From: Zhengella sedimenti
GTDB lineage: Bacteria > Pseudomonadota > Alphaproteobacteria > Rhizobiales > Rhizobiaceae
Direction: 5' to 3'
NCBI RefSeq assembly: GCF_046506625.1
Contig: NZ_JBKFFP010000005.1
Span: 325,391 to 389,390 of the forward strand
Length of the DNA: 64,000 bases
The notes beneath the pieces were generated by a model. That model searched no databases. It was given only the letters and a program-made list of their open reading frames with translations, and had not been told where the DNA came from. Both the position numbers and the translations under genes were made by a program. Positions 1-8,404 of this stretch are shown here, in pieces (positions within the stretch are counted from its first letter, which is position 1; every line of letters starts with the position of its first letter).

Positions 1-2
1 CC

Positions 3-437
3 TGGCATGTCATGGCGATGTTTGCTCCCTCCTTCTTCACCGGCCGGCTGATCGCCCGTTTCGGCAAGGAGACCATCGTCGCCACCGGTCTGGCGCTGCT
101 GATCGGCTGCGCCATCGTCGCCCTGTCCGGCATCGCCCTCTGGCAGTTCTGGCTGGCCCTGATCCTGCTTGGCGTCGGCTGGAACTTCGGTTTCATCGGC
201 GCCACGGCCATGGTCGCCGAAACCTACACGGCCGCGGAGAAGAACAAGGTCCAGGGCGCGCATGATTTCGCGCTGTTCGGCACTGTCGCCTTCGCCTCGC
301 TGATGTCGGGCCAGGTCTACAATGCCGGCGGCTGGGACATGCTCAACTGGATCATCTTCCCCGTCGCGCTGCTGTGCATCGGCGCGCTTGCGGCCTTGCT
401 GATCCTGCGCGAGCGTGGCGGCGAAGCGGTCTCCTGA
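3..437 (+). CDS. MFS transporter, C-terminal part (truncated by window edge)
   Basis: The reading frame is open to the left edge, so only the last 145 or so residues are visible. The first visible residues (WHVMAMFAPSFFTGRL) are a typical major facilitator membrane helix and loop. Several more hydrophobic helices follow, separated by short charged loops (for example RFGKE), and the tail LRERGGEAVS is cytoplasmic. It is an inner-membrane secondary transporter; the substrate cannot be inferred. The ATG at 12 is internal, not the start. The next gene, hppA, begins 215 bases downstream behind its own promoter-like sequence. Confidence 0.8.
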   Translation, partial: WHVMAMFAPSFFTGRLIARFGKETIVATGLALLIGCAIVALSGIALWQFWLALILLGVGWNFGFIGATAMVAETYTAAEKNKVQGAHDFALFGTVAFASLMSGQVYNAGGWDMLNWIIFPVALLCIGALAALLILRERGGEAVS

Positions 438-522
438 CGCCTGTTTCACTTCGCCCATGCGAAAAAAGCGCGCGCTGCCACCTTTTCATGCCGAAAGCGG
501 GGCATAGAGCCGCCCTGCGTTC

Positions 523-551
523 TTGACGCGCCGGGGGGCGATAAGCATGAT
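523..551 (+). promoter_or_regulatory. candidate sigma70-type promoter of hppA
   Basis: TTGACG at 523-528, a 17-base spacer and CATGAT at 546-551, about 100 bases upstream of the hppA start. The -35 box is good and the -10 box mediocre (4 of 6). Confidence 0.4.
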
Positions 552-567
552 CCGCCCCGGTCCCGCA

Positions 568-588
568 GGGGCAGGTTCCTCCTGCCCC
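568..588 (+). other. 8-bp stem-loop in the hppA 5' leader
   Basis: GGGGCAGG (568-575) pairs perfectly with CCTGCCCC (581-588) around a 5-base loop. No T-run follows, so it is not a classic terminator. It lies between the candidate promoter and the ribosome binding site. Confidence 0.4.
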
Positions 589-652
589 GGGAATTTGTCA
601 CGGGCCGGCCTTGGGGGTATCGCAGGCCGGCCATGAGGAGGAAGTTTCTTCA

Positions 653-2791
653 ATGACCATGCTTTACCTTGTCATCGCATGCGGACTCCTGTCCGTCGTA
701 TATGCGATCTGGGCAACCCAGTCGGTGATGGCTGCCGACCAGGGCAATGCCCGCATGCAGGAAATTGCTGGCTATGTGCGTGAGGGTGCGCAAGCCTACC
801 TGACCCGCCAGTACACCACGATCGCCATGGTCGGCGCGGTGGTGTTTGTTCTCGCCTGGGTGCTCTTGTCCGGCACCGCCGCCATCGGCTTCCTGATCGG
901 CGCCGTCCTGTCGGGCGCGGCCGGTTTCATCGGGATGCACGTTTCCGTGCGCGCCAATGTGCGCACCGCCCAGGCATCCGCCAATTCGCTGGCCGGCGGC
1001 CTCGACATCGCCTTCAAGTCGGGCGCCATCACGGGCATGCTGGTTGCCGGTCTCGCCCTGCTCGGCGTTGCCGTCTATTACTGGGTGCTGGTCGGTCCGA
1101 TGGGCTATGCCCCCGGCGACCGCACGGTCATTGACGCGCTCGTCGCGCTCGGCTTCGGCGCTTCGCTCATCTCCATCTTCGCCCGTCTCGGCGGCGGCAT
1201 CTTTACCAAGGGTGCCGACGTTGGCGGCGACCTCGTGGGCAAGGTCGAGGCCGGCATTCCGGAGGACGATCCGCGCAACCCGGCCACCATCGCCGACAAT
1301 GTGGGCGACAATGTCGGCGACTGCGCCGGCATGGCCGCCGACCTGTTCGAGACCTATGCGGTGACGGTCGTCGCCACCATGGTGCTCGGCGCCATCTTCT
1401 TTGCCGGCAGCGAGATCCTCTCCTCGGTGATGATCTACCCGCTGCTCATCTGTGCAATGTCGATCATCACGTCCATCGTCGGCACCTTCTTCGTGAAGCT
1501 GGGCGCCAACGGCTCCATCATGGGCGCGCTCTACAAGGGCCTGATCGTGACCGGCCTTCTGTCGATCGTCGGTCTCGGCATCGCCAACCAGCTTTCCATC
1601 GGCTGGGGCGACCTGACGACCACCAACGGCACGGTACTGAACGGCACCAACCTGTTCATCTGCGGCATCGTCGGCCTCATCGTCACCGCGCTCATCGTGG
1701 TGATCACGGAATACTACACCGGCACCAACAAGCGCCCGGTCAATTCCATCGCCCAGGCCTCGGTCACCGGTCACGGCACCAACGTGATCCAGGGCCTTGC
1801 CGTGTCGCTGGAATCCACCGCCCTGCCGGCCATCGTCATCGTCGGCGGCATCATCGCCACCTTCCAGCTTGGCGGCCTGTTCGGCACCGGCATCGCGGTC
1901 ACCGCCATGCTCGGCATTGCCGGCATGATCGTCGCGCTGGACGCTTTCGGTCCGGTCACCGACAACGCCGGCGGTATTGCCGAAATGTCCGACCTGCCGC
2001 CGGAGGTCCGCCAGACCACCGACGCGCTGGACGCCGTGGGCAACACCACCAAGGCGGTCACCAAGGGCTACGCCATCGGTTCGGCCGGTCTCGGTGCGCT
2101 CGTGCTGTTCGCGGCCTATTCCTACGATCTGCAGTTTTTCACCCAGAACGCGGAAAAGTATCCCTACTTTGCGGATATCGGCCAGGTCTCGTTCGAGCTG
2201 TCCAACCCCTATGTCGTCGCCGGCCTGATCTTCGGTGGCCTCATCCCCTACCTGTTCGGCGGCATCGCCATGACGGCCGTGGGCCGCGCCGGTGGCGCGG
2301 TGGTCGAGGAGGTTCGCAGGCAGTTCCGCGAGAAGCCCGGCATCATGGAAGGCAAGGAAAAGCCCGATTACGGCCGTGCCGTCGACATGCTCACCAAGGC
2401 AGCGATCAAGGAGATGATCATCCCCTCGATGCTGCCGGTGCTGGCGCCGCTGGTGGTCTATTTCGGCGTGCTGCTGATCTCCGGCTCCAAGGCATCCGCC
2501 TTCGCCGCGCTCGGCGCCTCGCTGCTCGGCGTGATCGTCAACGGCCTGTTCGTCGCCATCTCGATGACCTCGGGCGGCGGCGCCTGGGACAATGCCAAGA
2601 AGTCCTTCGAGGACGGCTTTGTCGACAAGGACGGCGTGAAGCACGTCAAGGGTTCGGAAGCCCACAAGGCCTCCGTCACCGGCGACACGGTGGGCGATCC
2701 CTACAAGGATACCGCCGGACCGGCCGTCAACCCGGCCATCAAGATCACCAACATCATGGCCCTGCTTCTGCTCGCCGTCCTGGCGCACTGA
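653..2791 (+). CDS. hppA: K+-independent membrane-bound proton-translocating pyrophosphatase
   Basis: Hydrolyses cytosolic pyrophosphate and uses the energy to pump H+ across the inner membrane. The 712-residue length and roughly 16 hydrophobic segments match the family. The catalytic loop has DDPRNPATIADNVG followed by DNVGDCAGMAADLFE (the duplicated DNVGD at residues 215-224 binds Mg-PPi). GNTTKAVTKG carries Lys467 and Thr470 at the positions that distinguish K+-independent pumps (Lys/Thr) from K+-dependent ones (Ala/Gly). The ATG at 653 is preceded by GAGGAGGAA at an SD position; an in-frame TTG at 611 lacks this. Monocistronic, with a strong terminator 25 bases downstream. Confidence 0.96.
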   Translation: MTMLYLVIACGLLSVVYAIWATQSVMAADQGNARMQEIAGYVREGAQAYLTRQYTTIAMVGAVVFVLAWVLLSGTAAIGFLIGAVLSGAAGFIGMHVSVRANVRTAQASANSLAGGLDIAFKSGAITGMLVAGLALLGVAVYYWVLVGPMGYAPGDRTVIDALVALGFGASLISIFARLGGGIFTKGADVGGDLVGKVEAGIPEDDPRNPATIADNVGDNVGDCAGMAADLFETYAVTVVATMVLGAIFFAGSEILSSVMIYPLLICAMSIITSIVGTFFVKLGANGSIMGALYKGLIVTGLLSIVGLGIANQLSIGWGDLTTTNGTVLNGTNLFICGIVGLIVTALIVVITEYYTGTNKRPVNSIAQASVTGHGTNVIQGLAVSLESTALPAIVIVGGIIATFQLGGLFGTGIAVTAMLGIAGMIVALDAFGPVTDNAGGIAEMSDLPPEVRQTTDALDAVGNTTKAVTKGYAIGSAGLGALVLFAAYSYDLQFFTQNAEKYPYFADIGQVSFELSNPYVVAGLIFGGLIPYLFGGIAMTAVGRAGGAVVEEVRRQFREKPGIMEGKEKPDYGRAVDMLTKAAIKEMIIPSMLPVLAPLVVYFGVLLISGSKASAFAALGASLLGVIVNGLFVAISMTSGGGAWDNAKKSFEDGFVDKDGVKHVKGSEAHKASVTGDTVGDPYKDTAGPAVNPAIKITNIMALLLLAVLAH

Positions 2792-2814
2792 TCGGGCCCA
2801 TCCGGGAAAAGAAG

Positions 2815-2845
2815 AAACCCCGCGGAGCGATCCGCGGGGTTTTTG
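2815..2845 (+). terminator. intrinsic terminator of hppA, possibly bidirectional
   Basis: Ten-base stem ACCCCGCGGA (2817-2826) / TCCGCGGGGT (2831-2840), 4-base loop GCGA, then a T5 tail. The opposite strand also has a T-rich tail (TTTCTTCTT), so it may also stop transcription from the convergent bamE. Confidence 0.85.
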
Positions 2846-2907
2846 CATTCCGGGACCCTGGCAACGGCGGCGGCTTCCCGCCACGCCGCTGCCGGCGGTC
2901 CGCCGGG

Positions 2908-3405
2908 TCAGGTTCCGGGGAAGCGTCCCGGCCGCTTGCCAAGGCCGGTGAGCATCTGGCCGATGAACGAGGTTTCGCGGCTTGCGACCGGTGTTGTCCG
3001 CGACATGAAGTCGAACACCTTTCCGTCCTGCAGGCCGTAATTGGCGATGTTGGAGACGCGGCCGTCCTCGCCGAAGAAGATCGTCAGGATCCGCTGGTCC
3101 ACCAGGCGCGCGTTCATGAAGGCGACGGGGCGCTGGCGTTTCTGGGAAATGTAGTAGAAGACCTCGTTCTCGAAGGTCGAGGTGGTCGATGGCGTGCCGA
3201 GCGCGAGCAGCACCTGTTCGCGCGAAGAGCCGACCGGCACCAGTTCGAGCGCCTGCTCATCCATCACGTAGCCCTGTGTCAGGGTTTCCGAGGGCGAAAG
3301 CGTTGCCGAGGCGTTGCAGCCGCCCAGCACGGCCAGCGTCGTCAATCCGGCCGCCATCGCGGCCGCGCGGGTGAAATGAAGGGTCTTGAATTCACAGGAA
3401 CGCAA
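2908..3405 (-). CDS. bamE: outer membrane protein assembly factor BamE (SmpA/OmlA family lipoprotein)
   Basis: Accessory lipoprotein of the BAM machinery that inserts beta-barrel proteins into the outer membrane. The signal peptide contains MAAGLTTLAVLGGC, a lipobox ending at the cysteine to be lipidated. The mature part has the family pattern VPVGSSREQVLLALGTPS, then FYYIS and RILTIFFGEDGRVSN. An ATG-started frame would be 218 residues, far too long upstream of the signal peptide. A TTG at 3405-3403 sits six bases after a perfect AAGGAG and gives the expected short N-terminus (165 residues), so I choose it. Divergent from the chaperone gene at 3555. Confidence 0.88.
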   Translation of the reverse strand: MRSCEFKTLHFTRAAAMAAGLTTLAVLGGCNASATLSPSETLTQGYVMDEQALELVPVGSSREQVLLALGTPSTTSTFENEVFYYISQKRQRPVAFMNARLVDQRILTIFFGEDGRVSNIANYGLQDGKVFDFMSRTTPVASRETSFIGQMLTGLGKRPGRFPGT

Positions 3406-3554
3406 CGCAATCTCCTTCGTTGGGGCCGCGGGATTGAAACTGCGGCTCGGGGCGTCTCTCTTGCTTGCGCCCGTGCCGAAACTCGGTAAACCAGCTTGAG
3501 CGCCGATGCAACCGCGCCCATCGGACCGCTGCGCGTCAACCAGGAGAGCAACCC

Positions 3555-4103
3555 ATGTTCGCAAGGCTGTTCAGCCGCAAGGCCAAGGCCAACCACGAAC
3601 TCACCGATGGCCTTTACGGGCAAATCGTGGCAGCCGCGCGGCAGCCGCGCTTCTATGCGCAATGGGATGTGCCGGATACGCCACTCGGCCGGTTCGAGAT
3701 GATCGGCCTGCACATGTTCCTTTTCCTGCGTCGCGCCCGCGGCGAGCGGCTTGAGTCGCTGGCGCAGGATGTGACCGATGTCTTTTTCAGGGAGGTCGAC
3801 CATTCGCTGCGCGAACTGGGCATCGGCGACACGTCCGTACCGAAACGCATGAAGAAGCTGGCACGCATGTATTTCGGGCGCCTCGATGCCTACGAGAAGG
3901 CGCTCGGCGAGGGCGATGCCGAGGGACTGGCCGTAGCGCTCCGCCGCAACATCCGCCCCGATGACACGTCATGGCCGCAGGCAAGCAGCCTTGCAGCCTA
4001 TGTGCTGGCGGCCGATGAGGCGCTTGCCGGTCAGGGCGACGATGCCATCCTCGCCGGCCGGATAACCTTTCCCGACGTGGAAACGATGGAGGCAAGATCA
4101 TGA
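3555..4103 (+). CDS. ubiquinol-cytochrome c chaperone (CBP3 family)
   Basis: 182 residues. The family is recognised from YAQWDVPDTPLGRFEMIGLH followed by MFLFLRRAR and VTDVFFREVDHSLRELGIGD, matching the CBP3/UQCC1 domain that assists assembly of the cytochrome bc1 complex. ATG 3555 follows AGGAGAG at a good distance; an in-frame ATG at 3465 has no SD. The stop overlaps the next start (ATGA at 4100), so it is translationally coupled to the DUF177 gene, an arrangement common in rhizobia. The exact chaperone role in bacteria is inferred from the mitochondrial homologue. Confidence 0.88.
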   Translation: MFARLFSRKAKANHELTDGLYGQIVAAARQPRFYAQWDVPDTPLGRFEMIGLHMFLFLRRARGERLESLAQDVTDVFFREVDHSLRELGIGDTSVPKRMKKLARMYFGRLDAYEKALGEGDAEGLAVALRRNIRPDDTSWPQASSLAAYVLAADEALAGQGDDAILAGRITFPDVETMEARS

Positions 4104-4651
4104 ACCAAGGTGAAGGAAGCCCCGTTTCCTGGCCCGTCCATGTTGCCCGGTTGCCGGAGAAGGGCTTGCCGGTCTCGTTTTCCGCAGATCGGGAAAGCAG
4201 GGAGGCCCTGGCGGCGCAGCACGGCCTTGAGGATGTGCTCGAATTCTCCGTCGATCTTCTCGTGACCCGCTGGAAGAAGGATGGCGTGAAGGTTTCCGGC
4301 AAGGTGAACGCACGGATCGTGCAGCAATGCGTCGTCACGCTGGAGCCGCTGGAGAGCCGGATCGAGGAGGAGATCGAGGCGCTGTTCGTGCCCGAAGGCT
4401 CCCGCCTTGCCCGCCCTCACGATCCTTCCGGCGAGATCCTCGTCGATGCCGAGGGCGAGGATGCGCCCGAACCGTTTCATGGCGACACGGTGGATGTCGG
4501 CGCCGTCGCCGAGGAGTATTTCGAACTGGCCATCGATCCCTATCCGCGAAAGCCCGGCGCGAAAATTCCGGCCGGACTGGAGCCGCAGCCGGAAGACAAG
4601 CCCAATCCCTTTGCGAAACTCGCGGCGCTGAAGGGCGGCAGCAAGGATTGA
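4100..4651 (+). CDS. DUF177 (YceD-like) domain protein
   Basis: 183 residues, ATG overlapping the upstream stop. The domain shows the typical LRVTRWKKDGV-like segment (LLVTRWKKDGVKVSGKVNA), a Cys-containing strand (IVQQCVVTLEPLES), an acidic middle (AEGEDAPEPF) and the conserved VDVGAVAEEYFELAIDPYPR stretch. It ends in a basic tail with NPFAKLAALK. YceD homologues are linked to 23S rRNA biogenesis and usually sit beside rpmF or plsX; here plsX follows after 117 bases. The function in this organism is not established. Confidence 0.9.
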   Translation: MNQGEGSPVSWPVHVARLPEKGLPVSFSADRESREALAAQHGLEDVLEFSVDLLVTRWKKDGVKVSGKVNARIVQQCVVTLEPLESRIEEEIEALFVPEGSRLARPHDPSGEILVDAEGEDAPEPFHGDTVDVGAVAEEYFELAIDPYPRKPGAKIPAGLEPQPEDKPNPFAKLAALKGGSKD

Positions 4652-4768
4652 ACGCCGCGACGGCGCAAAAACGAGCCCTGCCCATTGTGCGGGCGAGCAA
4701 AACCGCTATTTTCGCCGCACTTGCAAGACCGGTCCGCGAGGCCGGATCATGACGGGGAAGACGAACGC

Positions 4769-5815
4769 GTGATTCGCATTTCAATTGATGCCATGGGCGG
4801 GGATTTCGGTCCGTCCGTCGTTTTGCCCGGGCTTGAGCACGTGCTGGAACGGCGCGCCGACGTGACCTTTCTGCTCTATGGCCGGGAGGAGGCGATCCGC
4901 CCGGTTCTCGACGGATTGCCGCGCCTGAAGGCAAATGCCGAGGTCTTTCATTGCGAAGTGTCCGTCGCGATGGATGACAAGCCGAGCCAGGCCCTGCGCA
5001 ACGGCCGCTGGAAGTCGTCCATGTGGCGGGCCATCGAGGCGGTCAAGAAGGGCGAGGCCGATGTCTGCGTTTCCGCCGGCAATACCGGCGCGCTGATGGC
5101 CATGTCCAAGTTCTGCCTGCGCACCATGGCCAATATCGAGCGGCCGGCCATCGCCGCGATCTGGCCGACCGTCCGCTCCGAAAGCGTGGTGCTCGATGTG
5201 GGCGCCACCATCGGCGCCGATGCCCAGCAACTCACCGATTTCGCCATTCTCGGCGCTGCCATGGCGCGCGCCCTGTTCGGTGTCGAGCGTCCGAGCGTCG
5301 GCCTGCTCAATGTCGGCGTTGAGGAGATCAAGGGCCAGGAGGAGGTCCGCGAGGCCGGACGGATGCTGCGCGACGCCGCCCTGCCGTCGATGACCTATCA
5401 CGGCTTCGTGGAAGGCGACGATATCGGCAAGGGCACCACCGACGTGGTGGTGACCGAGGGTTTCTCCGGCAATATCGCGCTGAAGACGGCCGAAGGCACG
5501 GCAAAGCAGATCGGGGGGTACCTGCGTGCCGCCATGCAGCGCACCTTCATGGCCCGGCTTGGCTATGTCCTGGCGCGCGGCGCCTTCGCCTATCTTCGCG
5601 AGAAGATGGATGTGCGCAAGGCCAATGGCGGCGTCTTTCTGGGTCTCAACGGAATTGTCGTGAAAAGCCATGGGGGAACGGATGCTGAGGGCTTTGCCGC
5701 TGCCGTCGAACTTGGCTATGACATGGTCCGCAACCGGCTGCTCGAACAGATCGGACGCGACCTTGAGCATTTTCACGCCGGCCGGCCGGCCGCCGCGTCG
5801 GGGGAGAATACATGA
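4769..5815 (+). CDS. plsX: phosphate acyltransferase PlsX
   Basis: Makes acyl-phosphate from acyl-ACP, the first step of PlsX/PlsY phospholipid synthesis at the membrane. The N-terminus IRISIDAMGGDFGPSVVLPG is diagnostic, and GNTGALMAMSKF and VVVTEGFSGNIALKT are further family motifs. 348 residues. The start is GTG at 4769, preceded by GGGGAAG eight bases away; the ATG at 4749 is out of frame and the frame upstream (to 4685) is not family-like. The last codon overlaps the fabH start (ATGA), coupling the two lipid genes. Confidence 0.96.
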   Translation: MIRISIDAMGGDFGPSVVLPGLEHVLERRADVTFLLYGREEAIRPVLDGLPRLKANAEVFHCEVSVAMDDKPSQALRNGRWKSSMWRAIEAVKKGEADVCVSAGNTGALMAMSKFCLRTMANIERPAIAAIWPTVRSESVVLDVGATIGADAQQLTDFAILGAAMARALFGVERPSVGLLNVGVEEIKGQEEVREAGRMLRDAALPSMTYHGFVEGDDIGKGTTDVVVTEGFSGNIALKTAEGTAKQIGGYLRAAMQRTFMARLGYVLARGAFAYLREKMDVRKANGGVFLGLNGIVVKSHGGTDAEGFAAAVELGYDMVRNRLLEQIGRDLEHFHAGRPAAASGENT

Positions 5816-6783
5816 TTCGTTCGGTCATCCTGGGAGCAGGCTCGGCCTTGCCGCGCCGTGTCATGGCCAATACCGATTTCGAGAACATCGTCGAGACGAC
5901 TGATGAGTGGATCGTGCAGCGCACCGGCATCCGCCAGCGCCACATCGCGTCCGAGGACGAGACCACGGCCTCGCTCGGCGAGGCGGCGGCCCGCGCCGCG
6001 CTGAAGGCGGCAGGGTTGCAGCCCGATGACATCGACCTCATCGTGCTGGCGTCCTCGACCCCGAACCACACCTTTCCGGCCACCGCGGTCGAGATCCAGG
6101 ACCGGCTCGGGATCCGCCATGGCTATGCCTTCGACATGCAGGCGGTCTGCTCCGGCTTCGTCTACGCTATCAACACGGCCGACCTGCACCTGCGCGGCGG
6201 CATGGCGAAGCGTGCGCTCGTCATCGGCTCCGAGACCTTCTCGCGCATCCTCGACTGGAACGACCGCTCCACCTGCGTGCTGTTCGGCGACGGCGCCGGC
6301 GCGGTGGTCCTTGAGGCACAGGAAGGCGCGGGCACCATCGCCGACAGGGGCATCCTCGCCGCTTCGCTGCGCTCCGACGGCTGCCACAAGGACAAGCTCT
6401 ATGTCGACGGCGGCGTATCGACCACCGGCACGGTCGGCCACCTGCGCATGCAGGGCCGCGAGGTCTTCAAGCACGCGGTCGGCATGATCACCGATGTCAT
6501 CGAGGATGTCTTCAACCAGGCCGGCATCACCGCTGCCGACATCGACTGGTTCGTGCCGCATCAGGCCAACAAGCGCATCATCGACGGATCCGCGAGAAAG
6601 CTCGGCATCCCTGAGGAAAAGACGGTCGTGACCGTGGATCACCACGGCAACACATCGGCCGCTTCCGTGCCCCTGGCGCTGACCGAGGCCATCCAGGATG
6701 GCCGCATCCGGAAGGGCGACCTCGTCCTGCTGGAGGCCATGGGTGGCGGCTTCACCTGGGGCGCCGTGCTGGTGCGCATGTAG
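5812..6783 (+). CDS. fabH: 3-oxoacyl-ACP synthase III (KAS III)
   Basis: Condenses acetyl-CoA with malonyl-ACP to start fatty acid synthesis. 323 residues. The catalytic triad is visible: Cys113 (in MQAVCSGF), His250 (in PHQANKRI) and Asn280 (in HHGNTSAAS). The C-terminus EAMGGGFTWGAVLVRM is typical. Its ATG overlaps the plsX stop. The adjacency with plsX upstream and ihfA downstream is conserved in Alphaproteobacteria. Confidence 0.97.
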   Translation: MIRSVILGAGSALPRRVMANTDFENIVETTDEWIVQRTGIRQRHIASEDETTASLGEAAARAALKAAGLQPDDIDLIVLASSTPNHTFPATAVEIQDRLGIRHGYAFDMQAVCSGFVYAINTADLHLRGGMAKRALVIGSETFSRILDWNDRSTCVLFGDGAGAVVLEAQEGAGTIADRGILAASLRSDGCHKDKLYVDGGVSTTGTVGHLRMQGREVFKHAVGMITDVIEDVFNQAGITAADIDWFVPHQANKRIIDGSARKLGIPEEKTVVTVDHHGNTSAASVPLALTEAIQDGRIRKGDLVLLEAMGGGFTWGAVLVRM

Positions 6784-6903
6784 CGAATTTGCTTTTGCCT
6801 GCCAGCATTTGCAGGCGACTCTGTTGGCTTTGCACCTTGACCTTGGCTCCAAGACGCGGGTAGGTTTCAGGCTGTCAGGGAGAGGACGGGCTGGAAGCGG
6901 CGC

Positions 6904-7221
6904 ATGAGCGGGAAAACGATAACTCGCGCTGATCTGGCGGAGGCGGTCTACCGGAAGGTGGGATTGTCCCGCACTGAATCGGCCCAACTTGTTGAAATGG
7001 TTCTTGATGAGATCTGCGACGCCATCGTGCGTGGCGAGACCGTCAAGCTGTCGTCCTTCGCCACCTTTCAGGTCCGATCGAAGAACGAGCGCATCGGGCG
7101 CAACCCGAAGACCGGGGAGGAAGTCCCCATCCTTCCGCGCAAGGTCATGACCTTCAAGGCATCCAATGTGCTGAAGAGCAAGATCATCCAGGCCCACAAG
7201 CTGTCGCGCGGCAAGGGCTGA
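6904..7221 (+). CDS. ihfA: integration host factor subunit alpha
   Basis: DNA-bending nucleoid protein that works as a heterodimer with IHF-beta (not in this window). 105 residues. HU/IHF fold with the beta-arm signature GRNPKTGEEVPI and the Pro that intercalates into DNA, preceded by VKLSSFATFQVR. The 120 bases between fabH and this ATG have no terminator that I can see, so it may be co-transcribed or have its own promoter. Confidence 0.95.
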   Translation: MSGKTITRADLAEAVYRKVGLSRTESAQLVEMVLDEICDAIVRGETVKLSSFATFQVRSKNERIGRNPKTGEEVPILPRKVMTFKASNVLKSKIIQAHKLSRGKG

Positions 7222-7329
7222 TTGTCCTGCCATGGCGCTTCGGGCGCTTGCATCCGGCCACCTCCGGCGGTCTGATGGGCAACCGTGATTCGTTGGCGGC
7301 TTCCGCCGCCTTCAAGGGAGAGCGAGCCC

Positions 7330-7875
7330 ATGGAAAAGAGCCCGGACGCCTTCAGGACCATTTCGGAAGTGGCGGAGGATCTCGACCTGCCGCAGCATGT
7401 CCTGCGCTTCTGGGAAACGCGCTTTTCCCAGATCAAGCCGATGAAGCGCGGCGGCGGGCGCCGCTACTACCGGCCCCAGGACGTCGAACTCATCAAGGGC
7501 ATCCGCCACCTGCTCTATGACCAGGGCTACACGATCAAGGGTGTCCAGCGTCTCATCAAGGAGAACGGCATCCCCTTCGTGGTGGCGCTGGGAACCGGCG
7601 ACGTTTCCGCCATCGAGGCCATCGCGCAGAAGAAGCAGGCCGAAATCGAGGCGCAAAAACCCCATCCTGCACCTGAAGGGCCGGCCGATGACGACAAGCT
7701 CGTTGGCGAGGCGCGGCCCAAGCAGCCGCGCCGCTTCTTCGGGCTTGGCCGTCCGGACGACGACGGCCCCGTGGACGCCGGCCAGGCCAGCCTGTCGAGG
7801 GACAACCGGGCGCTTCTGCAGGAAGCGCTGTTCGATCTTCTGGAATGCAAGCGCCTGCTCGACCAGGTGCGCTGA
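7330..7875 (+). CDS. MerR family transcriptional regulator
   Basis: 181 residues. N-terminal winged HTH: TISEVAEDLDLPQHVLRFWE, then RFSQIKPMKRGGGRRYYRPQD, the standard MerR recognition helix and wing, followed by QGYTIKGVQRLIKENG. The C-terminal half is charged and Pro-rich with a final helical segment and shows no metal-binding Cys cluster. This gene directly after ihfA is a conserved alphaproteobacterial arrangement. ATG 7330 follows AGGGAGAG; an earlier in-frame ATG at 7285 has no SD. Targets unknown. Confidence 0.92.
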   Translation: MEKSPDAFRTISEVAEDLDLPQHVLRFWETRFSQIKPMKRGGGRRYYRPQDVELIKGIRHLLYDQGYTIKGVQRLIKENGIPFVVALGTGDVSAIEAIAQKKQAEIEAQKPHPAPEGPADDDKLVGEARPKQPRRFFGLGRPDDDGPVDAGQASLSRDNRALLQEALFDLLECKRLLDQVR

Positions 7876-7911
7876 GCCTTTCCCGATTCGCCTGACAGGG
7901 AGGAGTGACCC

Positions 7912-8205
7912 ATGGCCGCCTTCATCATCGCCGACGTGGATATCCGCGACGCAGAAGCCTACAAGGACTACATGCCCAAGGCCAGGGCGCTGGCCGAGAA
8001 GCATGGTGGCCGCTACCGGGCGCGCGGCGGCGAACTGGATGTCGTGGACAGCGAGTTGTGGACGCCGACCCGCCTTGTCATCATCGAGTTTCCGGACATG
8101 AAAAGCGCACAGGCCTTCGCGCGCTCGGAGGACTACGCTCCGGTCGCGGCGATCCGTCATGCCAATTCGAAGAGCACGGTCGTCATCGTCGACGGAATGG
8201 ATTGA
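7912..8205 (+). CDS. DUF1330 domain protein
   Basis: 97 residues with the compact ferredoxin-like pattern of DUF1330: FIIADVDIRDAEAYKDYM, GGRYRARGGELDVVD, RLVIIEFPDMKSAQAF and a final VDGMD. ATG 7912 follows GGGAGGAG. A soluble cytoplasmic protein of unknown function, related in fold to dimeric alpha/beta barrel enzymes. Confidence 0.93.
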   Translation: MAAFIIADVDIRDAEAYKDYMPKARALAEKHGGRYRARGGELDVVDSELWTPTRLVIIEFPDMKSAQAFARSEDYAPVAAIRHANSKSTVVIVDGMD

Positions 8206-8258
8206 TCCACGTGGCAAGGCCGCGGGGCTGTCTGGCCTGCCTGTTGCTTCCGGTGAAA

Positions 8259-8335
<77 letters not shown>

Positions 8336-8404
8336 ACGGTTGGCCTTCTAGCTGGCATCGGGGCCTCTGGCAACCGGAATAATCGCACACGGCGGCAATT
8401 GGGA

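Noticed and set aside
650..2884. 744-codon open frame antisense to hppA
   Set aside because: Low-complexity, His/Asp/Gly-rich translation typical of the complement of a GC-rich gene; hppA itself is unmistakable.
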